Source: Tetragenococcus solitarius NBRC 100494
Lineage (GTDB): Bacteria; Bacillota; Bacilli; Lactobacillales; Enterococcaceae
Direction of reading: 5' to 3'
NCBI RefSeq assembly: GCF_001544195.1
Contig: NZ_BCPY01000012.1
Coordinates: 1 to 52,876, forward strand
Length of the DNA stretch: 52,876 bases
Under the pieces are notes generated by a model that worked only from the letters and a program-made list of their open reading frames with translations, searched no databases and had not been told where the DNA came from. This document shows, one piece after another, positions 26,904-35,615 of the stretch. The position numbers and the translations under genes were made by a program. Each line of letters begins with the position of its first letter. The stretch's first letter is position 1.

Positions 26904-27662
26904 ATGGCAGAAACGATTATATCAACCAAAGATCTTCATCTATATTATGGCCAAAATGAAGCATTAAAAGGAATTAATCTCACGCTTAGTGAAGGAGAAA
27001 TTACCGCTTTAATTGGTCCTTCAGGTTGCGGCAAATCGACTTTTTTACGCTGCTTAAACCGCATGAATGATCTCATTCCTGATGTGACAACTACAGGGAG
27101 TGTCCTTTATAAAGGACAAGATATTTTTGGTCCTAAAACCGATACGGTGGACTTACGAAAAGAAATCGGCATGGTTTTTCAACAACCCAATCCATTTCCT
27201 TTTTCTGTCTATGAAAATATTACTTATGGACTGAAATTAAAGGGAGTTAAAGAAAAAAATCAACTAGATCAAATTGTTGAAGAGAGTTTAAAAGCAGCTT
27301 CTGTTTGGGATGATGTCAAAGACAAATTGCACAACAGTGCCTTGGCGCTATCTGGAGGACAGCAACAGCGTGTTTGTATTGCGCGAGTTTTAGCAGTTAA
27401 TCCCGATATTATTTTATTAGATGAACCTACCAGTGCTCTAGATCCGGTTTCATCTGGTAAAATTGAAAATACCTTATTAGAATTAAAAGGCCAGTATACC
27501 ATGGTCATTGTTACACATAATATGTCACAAGCTTCTAGGATTTCAGATAAGACTGCCTTTTTTTTAAGTGGAGATTTGATTGAATTTAACGATACCAAAA
27601 AGATCTTTTTAGATCCGCAAGAAAAACAAACCGATGACTATATTTCTGGTAGATTCGGTTAA
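26904..27662 (+). CDS. pstB: Phosphate ABC transporter ATPase PstB (second copy)
   Basis: A 252-residue ABC ATPase with Walker [20 protein letters not shown], signature [15 protein letters not shown] and Walker [13 protein letters not shown]. It starts 24 bases after the first copy behind AAGAAAGGAT. The two copies are clearly paralogous yet divergent, so they may form a heterodimer on PstCA or act under different conditions. Confidence 0.95.
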   Translation: MAETIISTKDLHLYYGQNEALKGINLTLSEGEITALIGPSGCGKSTFLRCLNRMNDLIPDVTTTGSVLYKGQDIFGPKTDTVDLRKEIGMVFQQPNPFPFSVYENITYGLKLKGVKEKNQLDQIVEESLKAASVWDDVKDKLHNSALALSGGQQQRVCIARVLAVNPDIILLDEPTSALDPVSSGKIENTLLELKGQYTMVIVTHNMSQASRISDKTAFFLSGDLIEFNDTKKIFLDPQEKQTDDYISGRFG

Positions 27663-27699
27663 CATTTTATATAATAGACCATGAAAGGGTGAAACCATT

Positions 27700-28380
27700 A
27701 TGTTGCGTTCCCAATTTGAAGAAGACTTACTAAATTTGCATAATCAGTTTTACGAAATGGGTATGCTGGTTAGTGACGCTGTCTCTAAATCTGTTACTTC
27801 TTATATTACACATGATAAAGAACTAGCCAAAGATGTGATTGATAAAGACGAGCATGTAAATGAACATGAGGTAAAATTAGAAAAGAAAAGTTTTGAAATG
27901 ATTGCCTTACAACAACCGGTGACAACTGACCTTCGTACAATTATTACTGTCATGAAGGCGAGTTCTGATTTAGAAAGAATGGGTGATCACGCAGTTTCGA
28001 TTGCTAAATCAACCGTTCGTGTCAAAGGGACAAAGCGCATTTCAGAAATAGAAAAAGTGATCTCTGATATGTCAGATTTTGTCAAAAAAATGGTGGATAA
28101 TGTCTTAATTGCTTATGTAAAAACAGATGAAAAAGATGCTAGAATGATTGCGAAAATGGATAAACAAGTAAATGAATACTACCATGAAATCTATTCTAAC
28201 ACCATCAAAGTCATGCAAGATCATCCTGAGACAGTGGTCAGTGGAACTGACTATTTAAATGTCGCTCAATACCTCGAGCGTATCGGGGATTATGTGACAA
28301 ATATTTGTGAATGGATTGTTTATTTAGCTACTGGAAAGATAACAGAACTAAATTCAAACCGTCAAATAGATGAACCTTAA
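27700..28380 (+). CDS. phoU: Phosphate signalling protein PhoU
   Basis: A 226-residue all-helical protein with the two PhoU metal-binding repeats, SSDLERMGDHAVSIAKS near residue 90 and VAQYLERIGDYVTNICEW near residue 190. PhoU connects PstB to the PhoR kinase and restrains uptake when phosphate is plentiful. It is the last gene of the pst unit, followed by a terminator. Confidence 0.95.
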   Translation: MLRSQFEEDLLNLHNQFYEMGMLVSDAVSKSVTSYITHDKELAKDVIDKDEHVNEHEVKLEKKSFEMIALQQPVTTDLRTIITVMKASSDLERMGDHAVSIAKSTVRVKGTKRISEIEKVISDMSDFVKKMVDNVLIAYVKTDEKDARMIAKMDKQVNEYYHEIYSNTIKVMQDHPETVVSGTDYLNVAQYLERIGDYVTNICEWIVYLATGKITELNSNRQIDEP

Positions 28381-28389
28381 ATATAAGTT

Positions 28390-28420
28390 AGCTGGTCTTT
28401 TAAAAAGGCCGGCTTTTTTG
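28390..28420 (+). terminator. Terminator after phoU
   Basis: The stem AGCTGGTCTT / AAGGCCGGCT (G-U pairs included) is followed by six T. Confidence 0.8.
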
Positions 28421-28519
28421 TATGAAATAAAAAAATTTGGTACTTAAGACCTATGTTAATTTAAGTAAAAAAAGGCATAATAATATTGTAAGGAAAAACT
28501 TTTTAAGGAGGCAATTTCC

Positions 28520-30058
28520 ATGACCGAAAGAGAACGTATTATGGACTTAGTAAAAAAAGGTGTGCTTTCCACGGAAGAAGCCTTGGATCTGTTAGAAGAA
28601 ATGGCAAAAGAAAAAGATGAAGCACAAATCCAAAAAGATGATGAACGGTTAAACGCACAAAAACAAGCAGAACAACAAACCTATTCAGATGAAGCATTTG
28701 AAAAAGCGAAAAGAGACGAAAATGCAGCAGATAAAAAACGCTTAGAAGAAGCATTAGACCAACTAGCTACAAGTGCAAATAAAGCCTCTGCAGAACTTGA
28801 TGAAGTCAATGCCGAAATGAAAGGAATCAAAGAAGAGATTGCAGAAAAACGCGAAGAGTCCATGCAAATTGATACTCAAGAAGAACTTGATGAGTTAACT
28901 GAAGATGAGTATACAAGAAGGCAAGAGTTAAAAGAAGAAATCAACGATTTACAAGCTTCCTTAGATCAATTAACGGAAGAACGGAATCGTTTAGAAGATG
29001 AATTAAAAACCATTCGTAAAGATCAATGGAACTACAAGAAAGAAAAATGGAATGAAAAAATAGATATTCCGGATGATTGGAAAGAACAAGCCGGCGAAAC
29101 ATGGAATCAGTTTGGCGATAAAATGGCAGAAGCAGGAAACCATTTAGGTGATTTTTTGAAGAAAACCTTTGATAGTGTATCAGAAACAGTAAATGAAAAC
29201 GTGGAATGGAAAGATATTAATCTTCATGTGCCAGGCGTTTCTACAACTAAATTTGAAAAAACGTTTGAATTTCCTCAAACTGAAGCTAGTATCTTGGATA
29301 TAAAAATTGCTAATGGTAGCATGAATTTTGATATGTGGGAACAACCGGATATTAAAATCGAAGCTAAAATTAAATTATATGGAAAAATGGACGCTGCTAC
29401 GCCAGAAGAAGCATTTGAACAACGTAGCCAAATTGTTGAAGACGGAGAACGTCTATCTTTTCAAGTCCCTAATAAGCGAATTCGCTGTGATCTAGTTTTT
29501 TATTTACCAAAACGTACCTACGATCATATTTCAATCAAATCGTTAAATGGTGCGATCAATATTAATGATTTAGATGTAAAAGATATCTATTTAAAAACGA
29601 CCAACGGGCAGATCGATATCGATTCAATCAATGCTTCTATGTTGGAAATTGAAGGCGTGCATGGGGCGATTAATGTAAATAAAGGTGCGATCATTGATTC
29701 GGTAATTGAGACTGTCAATGGGAGCGTAACGATGAATGCGACTCCTGAGAATGTGGGGATTTCTATTGTTAATGGAGATATCCGTTTAACAATGAATGAG
29801 AATAAAGCCAACCGGGTAAATGCTCATTCTGTCAATGGAAACATTAAAGTTGCCTTTCCTAAGCAAATAGGAATCGAAGCAACAGCGAAGACTAATTTAG
29901 GAACAATTAATAGCCGCTTGTCTGACTATGAAGTGGTTCGGCAAAAAGACGAACGAACGAATCAATTGCTGCACTTCCGTCGTAGAAATGATCCTACAGC
30001 TCAAGTAGATTTAACAACAACAACCGGCAATATTTATTTGAAAGATTCAGGTAAATAA
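28520..30058 (+). CDS. liaX: LiaX-like antimicrobial-peptide/daptomycin response protein (DUF4097)
   Basis: A 512-residue protein with three parts. Residues 1-35 are a short helical module (LVKKGVLSTEEALDLLEEMA) shared with YvlB-type proteins. Residues 40-170 are a charged coiled coil. Residues 245-512 are repeated beta-strands of the DUF4097 type (SLNGAININDLDVKDIYLKT and similar NG-turn repeats). In Enterococcus faecalis this architecture is LiaX, a surface-exposed regulator of the cell-envelope response to daptomycin and host peptides. No signal peptide is visible. The two following genes match LiaY and LiaZ. The assignment rests on architecture and gene order. Confidence 0.85.
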   Translation: MTERERIMDLVKKGVLSTEEALDLLEEMAKEKDEAQIQKDDERLNAQKQAEQQTYSDEAFEKAKRDENAADKKRLEEALDQLATSANKASAELDEVNAEMKGIKEEIAEKREESMQIDTQEELDELTEDEYTRRQELKEEINDLQASLDQLTEERNRLEDELKTIRKDQWNYKKEKWNEKIDIPDDWKEQAGETWNQFGDKMAEAGNHLGDFLKKTFDSVSETVNENVEWKDINLHVPGVSTTKFEKTFEFPQTEASILDIKIANGSMNFDMWEQPDIKIEAKIKLYGKMDAATPEEAFEQRSQIVEDGERLSFQVPNKRIRCDLVFYLPKRTYDHISIKSLNGAININDLDVKDIYLKTTNGQIDIDSINASMLEIEGVHGAINVNKGAIIDSVIETVNGSVTMNATPENVGISIVNGDIRLTMNENKANRVNAHSVNGNIKVAFPKQIGIEATAKTNLGTINSRLSDYEVVRQKDERTNQLLHFRRRNDPTAQVDLTTTTGNIYLKDSGK

Positions 30059-30103
30059 GTGTAAAATAAAAGTAAAGATAATTATTCAAAGGTGGTGACT
30101 GGT

Positions 30104-30385
30104 ATGAACAAAAAATTGACAAAATCTAGAAGTAATGTAGTGCTTACAGGTACATTAGCAGGAATTGCAGAGTACTTTAATGTTGATCCAACGATTGTCC
30201 GTATTATTTATGTTTTTATCACATTGGTAGGAATCGGGTCTCCCGTATTTTTATATATTGTGATGGCCTTGATTATTCCAACGGACCACTCCAAGCGAGC
30301 TAACGGCTATTATCGTAAAAGTAATAGTAAACAGCAACGCAAAGAAGCAGAGAAAGTGGATGAAGATGACTGGAGTGATTTCTAG
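30104..30385 (+). CDS. liaY: PspC domain protein LiaY
   Basis: A 93-residue PspC-family protein: KLTKSRSNVVLTGTLAGIAEYFNVDPTIVRIIYVF, then one transmembrane segment (about 42-64) and a basic tail. ATG 30104 lies 5 bases after AAAGGTGGTGA; the in-frame GTGs at 30092 and 30095 lie inside that site. PspC proteins take part in envelope stress sensing. Its TAG stop overlaps the GTG of the next gene. Confidence 0.88.
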   Translation: MNKKLTKSRSNVVLTGTLAGIAEYFNVDPTIVRIIYVFITLVGIGSPVFLYIVMALIIPTDHSKRANGYYRKSNSKQQRKEAEKVDEDDWSDF

Positions 30386-30741
30386 TGAGCTATTTTGAGC
30401 GACTTATCGTAAATATGCTGACTTTTATCAGCTTATCGGTATTGCTGCCGCAAATGGTTCATGTTCAAAGTTTTATGACGGCTCTTATAGCGAGTTTTGT
30501 CTTGTCTATCTTAAATACTTTGGTTAAACCAGTCTTGACACTCTTATCGCTGCCTTTGACAATTTTGACTCTAGGCTTTTTCAGTTTTTTAATCAATGCA
30601 GTGATGCTGCAAATGACCTCAGCTTTAGTTGGTAGCTCGAATTTTGGCTTTTCCTCATTTGGGGCTTCGTTATTAGTGGCTATTATTATGTCAGTGGTTA
30701 ATATGATTGTTACTGATCATAATATGCGAAAATATATGTAA
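30385..30741 (+). CDS. liaZ: YvlD/phage holin family 4 membrane protein LiaZ
   Basis: A 118-residue membrane protein with four hydrophobic segments and the family motif SFVLSILNTLVKPVLTLLSLPLTILTLGFFSFLINA. The GTG start overlaps the liaY stop (TAGTG). It completes a three-gene liaXYZ-like unit closed by a strong terminator. Confidence 0.87.
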   Translation: MSYFERLIVNMLTFISLSVLLPQMVHVQSFMTALIASFVLSILNTLVKPVLTLLSLPLTILTLGFFSFLINAVMLQMTSALVGSSNFGFSSFGASLLVAIIMSVVNMIVTDHNMRKYM

Positions 30742-30742
30742 T

Positions 30743-30789
30743 AAAAAAGTCGTTTATTTGCAAAATCTTCAAATAAACGGCTTTTTTTT
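30743..30789 (+). terminator. Terminator after liaZ
   Basis: A long stem of about 17 bp, AAAAAAGTCGTTTATTTG with its complement, ends in eight T. Confidence 0.9.
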
Positions 30790-30801
30790 GCGTTTAAAAG
30801 G

Positions 30802-30861
30802 TTAACATAAACTTTACATTGGTTGTACAAAGCTTTACATAAAGTTTATCTGTGTTTTACA
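30802..30861 (+). promoter_or_regulatory. Array of six PhoP-box hexamers at 10-11-bp spacing
   Basis: TTAACA (30802), TTTACA (30813), TGTACA (30824), TTTACA (30834), TTTATC (30845) and TTTACA (30856) have end positions 11, 11, 10, 11 and 11 bases apart. Direct TT-ACA repeats on one helical face are the Firmicute PhoP-binding pattern. The array lies 70 bases before the second pstS and faces phoPR. Confidence 0.75.
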
Positions 30862-30931
30862 TTCGGTTGTTAGACTTAAATTGTCAAAAGGAAAATATTA
30901 ATGCTTTACAATCGAAAGGAGAACGGAAAGA

Positions 30932-31828
30932 ATGAAAAAGTTAACAGCGATGTTTGTATTGACTGGCTTTTTACTAGCAGGTTGTGCGGGAGGAAATGCT
31001 GCAAATAATGAAGAGAGCAACCAATCGGATGATGATTCTCAAGGACAGTCCAAAATTGTTGCCGTCGGTTCGACCGCACTACAACCTTTAGTGGATGCCG
31101 CTCAAGAATCATTTGTGCAAGAAAATGCCGGATATAATATTTCTGTACAAGGCGGAGGCAGTGGTACCGGATTAAGTCAAGTAGAAAGTGGTGCCGTAAC
31201 CATTGGGAATTCAGATGTTTTTGCTGAAGAAAAAGAAGGAGTAGATGCAGATAAATTAGTCGATCATAAGGTGGCAGTGGTTGGTATGGCACCTGTAGTG
31301 AATAAAAAAGCAGGCATCGATGAATTAACGAAACAAGAGTTAATCGATATCTTTACTGGAAAAGTAAAGAATTGGAAAGAAGTTGGGGGTAACGACCAAG
31401 AAATTTCAGTGGTAAACCGAGCTTCTGGAAGCGGAACAAGAGCTACCTTTGAAAAATGGGGCTTAGACGGGGCTGAAACAGTACAAGCACAAGAACAAGA
31501 TTCTTCAGGTACTGTGAAAAAAGTTGTTGCCCAAACTCCTGGATCCATTAGTTATCTAGCTTTATCTTACATTGATAATTCCTTACAAGAAATCGCAGTA
31601 GACGGAGTAGAACCTACAGAGGATGCGATTAAAAGTAACGACTGGAAAATTTGGTCCTATGAACACATGTACACCAAAGGAAAACCAGACCAGGCAGTTA
31701 AAAAATTCTTAGATTACATGCTTTCAGATGAAGTGCAAAAGGGCCCTGTAAAAGAATTAGGCTACCTTCCAATCACAGATATGCAAGTAGAACGTGATGC
31801 TGATGGAAAAGTCACTGAAGTAAAATAA
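30932..31828 (+). CDS. pstS: Second phosphate-binding lipoprotein PstS
   Basis: A 298-residue PstS paralogue with lipobox LLAGC, an Asn/Ser/Asp linker, and the same ligand segments as the first copy (VGSTALQPLVD, GGGSGTGLSQV, IGNSDVFAEE, NRASGSGTRATFEKW). It is monocistronic and preceded by the PhoP-box array, so it is probably the most strongly starvation-induced of the two. It must use the single PstCA permease encoded about 6 kb upstream. The start follows GAAAGGAGAACGG. Confidence 0.95.
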   Translation: MKKLTAMFVLTGFLLAGCAGGNAANNEESNQSDDDSQGQSKIVAVGSTALQPLVDAAQESFVQENAGYNISVQGGGSGTGLSQVESGAVTIGNSDVFAEEKEGVDADKLVDHKVAVVGMAPVVNKKAGIDELTKQELIDIFTGKVKNWKEVGGNDQEISVVNRASGSGTRATFEKWGLDGAETVQAQEQDSSGTVKKVVAQTPGSISYLALSYIDNSLQEIAVDGVEPTEDAIKSNDWKIWSYEHMYTKGKPDQAVKKFLDYMLSDEVQKGPVKELGYLPITDMQVERDADGKVTEVK

Positions 31829-31868
31829 AAAAAGAGGTTAAGACTGAAGCTCTTTGAACATAAAAAAT

Positions 31869-31932
31869 CGAACGACAAAAATGAGACTTGTAAAAGCAAT
31901 TACGAAACCTCATTATCGTTCGGTTTTTTTTT
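31869..31932. terminator. Bidirectional terminator between pstS and phoR
   Basis: The nested stem CGAACGA ... AATGAG / CTCATT ... TCGTTCG is flanked by A on the left and nine or more T on the right, between convergent genes. Confidence 0.8.
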
Positions 31933-31967
31933 TGCCTCATTTTACTTATCACTCTATTTTTTTATGT

Positions 31968-33683
31968 CTACAAAATGGGTAATGTGACAGTAAAAGTTGA
32001 ACCGATTCCTGGGTAGCTATCAAGTGTTACATTTCCGCCTAACATTCTGCTATAATCTTTTACAATTGCCAGGCCCAAACCATTTCCCCCTGAATTCCGT
32101 GAACGAGCCTTATCGACACGGTAAAAGCGTTCAAAAATACGTTCTTGTTCTTGAGGACGGATGCCAATACCGTCATCTTGCACAGAGAAAACAAATTCCT
32201 TCTCCTTTTCGTAAAAAGTGATAATAATTTTGCCTTTATCAGATGCATAATGAATGGCATTTTCAATCAAATTTTTACAAATTGGCTGAAACAATTCAAC
32301 TTTAGTATTTAATACAAGGTTTTGTGGTTGTTTTAACTGTACATCCAACTCTTTTTCATCAATTATTGTATCATAGCTACGCATAATCTTATCAATAAGT
32401 TCAGACACATTCACTGAGGTAATAATATAATCTAAACTGGCGGATTTTGATGTTTCGATAATTTCTTGTACTAGGCCTTGCAGGCGGTAGGCGTCTTTTT
32501 GCATAATTTTTAAAAATGATTCAAGTGTTTGTGGATCTTCTTTTGCACCATCAAGCAAAGTTTCAGTAAAGCCGATTAAAGAAGTAATCGGTGTTTTAAG
32601 TTCATGGGATATATTACCAATAAAATCATTTTGCAGTTTTTCTAATTGAGAAATATGCGTAATGTCATAAGAAATGCCAAATGTATGTCCAGAATCTTTG
32701 AATGTACGAATTGTAAGATCTAACAAAAGGTCGGTAGTTGTTGTACGAATTTGTCTTTTTACAACGTTTGTTTGACGCGTTTGATAAATCATCTGAATCA
32801 ACTGTGGTTCTGTTAACACTAAAGTAAAAGGTTGTTTATCCGCACGGTCTTTTATATTCAATTGTTTTGTTAATGTTTCATTTACAAAAGCTAAGTTCCC
32901 CTGTTCATCAATAATAAATACACCGACCATTAATTCGTTTAATAAAGTGTAAAATTGTTTTTCGGAAGTATTAAATGCGGTATAAGTTTCACTCATTTGC
33001 TGGCTTAAAATATTGATATTTTGATAAAGTTCTTCCCATTCTGACGAATCTCGCATGACCATTTTTTGTTGTTTAGGTTCTTTGATCATTTGTTTGATTA
33101 CCGGCAGGATCGTTTCTACTGGACGATTACGTCTTTTTAAAATAGCCAAAATAATGAGGGTAAGTATAAGCCAAAAGATAAAATTGACTAAAAATATCGC
33201 CTGCTTCATCCTTTTTGCTTCGGGTAAAAAACTTTTTGTCGGTTCTGCCATACGAATAATTTCTGTTATTTCCCCATCTTTTTTAATAGGGATAGCGACA
33301 TATAACAATTCTTGGTCCAAAGTTGGACTCATACGTACTGAGTTACCTACGTCGTTTCCTTCTAGCACTGCTTTTACTTCTGGTCTTTGTGAACGTTTGC
33401 CAGAAAGATTAGGATCAAATGTATCATAGAGGACTTCGCCTTTACGATTTAAACGAGTAATTCTTTCATTTGTATCTTTTACATAGTCGGTAGCTACTTG
33501 AGCAAAGTCTGCGTTCTCTTCCTTGGTTAAACGAATAAAAGAAGAATTTTTTTGCTGTAAAAAGTCTTCATGCTGAGTTAGCACTTGCTGGTCGTAAAAA
33601 TTACTAATCAGTTGCCAACTGGTAAAAAATAAAAGAAATAAAGCAATCAACCAAATCATATACTGACGTTTTGTTTTATTCAT
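31968..33683 (-). CDS. phoR: Phosphate sensor histidine kinase PhoR
   Basis: A 571-residue membrane kinase. TM1 is at about residues 11-29, an extracytoplasmic Cache-like domain at 30-160, TM2 at 163-183, a PAS domain at 245-345, then HisKA with the phospho-acceptor His in FIGNISHELKTP (about residue 360). The ATPase domain has N box ENAIHYA, G1 DDGIGI, F box ERFYRVDKARSR and G2 GGNGLGLAI. It starts 5 bases after phoP. ATG 33683 lies 8 bases after AGGGG; the adjacent GTG 33686 is the alternative. The location beside pst genes supports the phosphate role. Confidence 0.92.
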   Translation of the reverse strand: MNKTKRQYMIWLIALFLLFFTSWQLISNFYDQQVLTQHEDFLQQKNSSFIRLTKEENADFAQVATDYVKDTNERITRLNRKGEVLYDTFDPNLSGKRSQRPEVKAVLEGNDVGNSVRMSPTLDQELLYVAIPIKKDGEITEIIRMAEPTKSFLPEAKRMKQAIFLVNFIFWLILTLIILAILKRRNRPVETILPVIKQMIKEPKQQKMVMRDSSEWEELYQNINILSQQMSETYTAFNTSEKQFYTLLNELMVGVFIIDEQGNLAFVNETLTKQLNIKDRADKQPFTLVLTEPQLIQMIYQTRQTNVVKRQIRTTTTDLLLDLTIRTFKDSGHTFGISYDITHISQLEKLQNDFIGNISHELKTPITSLIGFTETLLDGAKEDPQTLESFLKIMQKDAYRLQGLVQEIIETSKSASLDYIITSVNVSELIDKIMRSYDTIIDEKELDVQLKQPQNLVLNTKVELFQPICKNLIENAIHYASDKGKIIITFYEKEKEFVFSVQDDGIGIRPQEQERIFERFYRVDKARSRNSGGNGLGLAIVKDYSRMLGGNVTLDSYPGIGSTFTVTLPIL

Positions 33684-33688
33684 CACAT

Positions 33689-34387
33689 CTACCCCTGAAA
33701 TTTATAACCAAACCCCCGCACCGTTTGGATAATTTTTGGATGTTTAGGGTCTTCTTCGATTTTTTCCCTTAAGTGGCTGACATGAACATCGACGATTCGA
33801 TTCTGTCCATCAAAATCAAAATGCCAGATACGATCCAATAGAATATCTCGACTAATGACGCGTCCCTTTCTTTTCATAAAATAAACCAATAATTCAAATT
33901 CTTTCGGCGTTAATTCAATCGGTTTTTCATTAACTGTTACTTGGTAATCGGCCAAATTACATACAATATTTCCGGCACGCAGAGTCTCAGCTGTCTCCTC
34001 GTTTTTCTCTGGTGCTGGACGAGGCTCTAGACGTCGGGAAATCGCCTTGATACGAGCGATTACTTCCCTTGGGCTAAATGGCTTGGTTAAATAATCATCT
34101 GCACCAATTTCTAAGCCTAAAATGCGGTCAATCGACTCATCTTTTGCCGTTAAGATTAAAATAGGAGTATCGATTTTATCTTGTCGCAGCATCCTCGTAA
34201 CTTCAATGCCATCAATAAACGGCAACATAACGTCCAAAATAATAAAATCAAAAGATTGTGTACTTGCCAGTTCATAAGCTTTTTGTCCATCTTCGGCACT
34301 GGTTACCTGGTAACCTACTTTTTCTAAATTAAATGTCAGTAAGGTAATAATAGAAGGTTCATCATCGACAATTAAAATTTTTTTCAT
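33689..34387 (-). CDS. phoP: Phosphate response regulator PhoP
   Basis: A 232-residue OmpR-type regulator: receiver domain with acidic pocket DDE (residues 8-10) and phospho-acceptor Asp52 in FIILDVMLPFIDG, then a winged-helix DNA-binding domain (LTPKEFELLVYFMKRKGRVI ... VDVHVSHLREKI). Phosphorylated by PhoR, it should bind the TTTACA arrays in this window. The ATG at 34387 follows GGAG; a TTG four codons upstream overlaps that site. Confidence 0.93.
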   Translation of the reverse strand: MKKILIVDDEPSIITLLTFNLEKVGYQVTSAEDGQKAYELASTQSFDFIILDVMLPFIDGIEVTRMLRQDKIDTPILILTAKDESIDRILGLEIGADDYLTKPFSPREVIARIKAISRRLEPRPAPEKNEETAETLRAGNIVCNLADYQVTVNEKPIELTPKEFELLVYFMKRKGRVISRDILLDRIWHFDFDGQNRIVDVHVSHLREKIEEDPKHPKIIQTVRGFGYKFQG

Positions 34388-34570
34388 GATTCGCTCCAAT
34401 TCTTTGTTATAGATTTTAAATTGAAATAAGGGTCAAGCTTATCATTATTTTAACATGAACATCGACAAAGAACTATAGAAGCGTTTGTGAGAAAACATTG
34501 TGCACTTAAAATTTTTATAACAATTATGAAAGGAATTATAAGCTAAGAGAAATTTATCCAGCAAATAACG

Positions 34571-34618
34571 TTGACTTTCCATTGATTTTTAAGTACGATT
34601 TTATAGTAACCGCTTTCA
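34571..34618 (+). promoter_or_regulatory. Promoter with overlapping cre-like site
   Basis: TTGACT (34571-34576), 17 bases, TACGAT (34594-34599). TAGTAACCGCTTTCA at 34604-34618 fits the CcpA cre consensus WTGNAARCGNWWWCA except at two positions and would lie at the transcription start. The rest of the 34388-34643 gap shows no gene. Confidence 0.55.
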
Positions 34619-34643
34619 ATGAAAAATTAAAGGAGGAAGCAAT

Positions 34644-35453
34644 TTGAAAAAGAAAATTTTAGCAGGATTTGCTGCTTTCGCTTTGTTGGTATTTGGTGGG
34701 TGCGCACAGCAGTCTGGTGAACAAACTGCAACTAGCAGCAGCTCAGCTGAAAAAAATGGTGAGGTTACTATTTATTTAACACGGCATGGAGAAACAATGT
34801 TTAATGACTTAAATAAAGTGCAGGGGTGGTCGGATACTCCCTTAACTGAAGAAGGAGAAGAGGTTGCTGTTGATTTAGGTAAAGGTTTAGCCAAAGAAGA
34901 TATCACTTTTCAATCTGTCTATTCAAGTGATATGAAACGTGCGCACGATACAGCGGATGCCATTTTAGATGGTTTAGGGCAAAAAAAGGGAAAAGTACAA
35001 GAGATGGTAGGCTTAAGAGAAGCAGGATCGGGACAATTTGAAGGAGAGTCGTTAGATACTATTGACAAAGAACAAGCCAAAGAAGCGGGTTATGATTCAT
35101 ATGGTGAATATGAAAAAGATAAAAGAAAAGCTGGTGAAGATGAATGGTCTTGGCTAGCTAACGCCCATTATTATGCGGACCAGTCTGGTTATGCTGAGGG
35201 TGCTGATAAAGTACAGACACGTATGACCGATGCCATAGACAAAATCGCCGAAAAGCAAAGTGAAAAGGGCGGCGGAAATGTCCTAGTTGTAAGTCACGGA
35301 ATGTCGATTAATATCATGTTAGCGGATATGACCGACAAATATAAAGGCGACTCGTTAGAAAATGCGAGCGTGACTAAAATTCATTACCAGGACGGTGATA
35401 TGGAGGTAGAAAGTATTGGTGATACCTCTTATCTTGAAGAAGGAAAAGAATGA
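34644..35453 (+). CDS. Secreted lipoprotein histidine phosphatase (phosphoglycerate mutase-like)
   Basis: A 269-residue protein of the histidine phosphatase superfamily exported as a lipoprotein: signal peptide with lipobox FGGC, a Ser/Thr-rich linker, then YLTRHGETMFNDLNKVQGWSDTPLT (RHG catalytic His) and the second catalytic His in VVSHGMSINIML. Most members are cytoplasmic; outside the cell it could release phosphate from organic esters, which would suit its position next to phoPR and pst. That role is an inference. The TTG start follows AAAGGAGG. Confidence 0.88.
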   Translation: MKKKILAGFAAFALLVFGGCAQQSGEQTATSSSSAEKNGEVTIYLTRHGETMFNDLNKVQGWSDTPLTEEGEEVAVDLGKGLAKEDITFQSVYSSDMKRAHDTADAILDGLGQKKGKVQEMVGLREAGSGQFEGESLDTIDKEQAKEAGYDSYGEYEKDKRKAGEDEWSWLANAHYYADQSGYAEGADKVQTRMTDAIDKIAEKQSEKGGGNVLVVSHGMSINIMLADMTDKYKGDSLENASVTKIHYQDGDMEVESIGDTSYLEEGKE

Positions 35454-35523
35454 TATTTTTAATATTGAATAACAAATATAAAAATTATTTTACTTTTTGA
35501 AGTCTAATAAACTTCATTTTAGT

Positions 35524-35563
35524 AAAAAGATACTAGAAATTTTTTCTTTTCTAGTATCTTTTT
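35524..35563 (+). terminator. Terminator before hprK
   Basis: A 16-bp stem, AAAAAGATACTAGAAA with its complement, ends in T. Confidence 0.85.
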
Positions 35564-35615
35564 CCTTTCAATGATAAAATAGGTTAGAAAATAAGGTTAG
35601 AAAAGAGGGAACTAA

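Noticed and set aside
30906-31292. Minus-strand frame opposite the second pstS
   Set aside because: It is low-complexity antisense of a clearly conserved gene.
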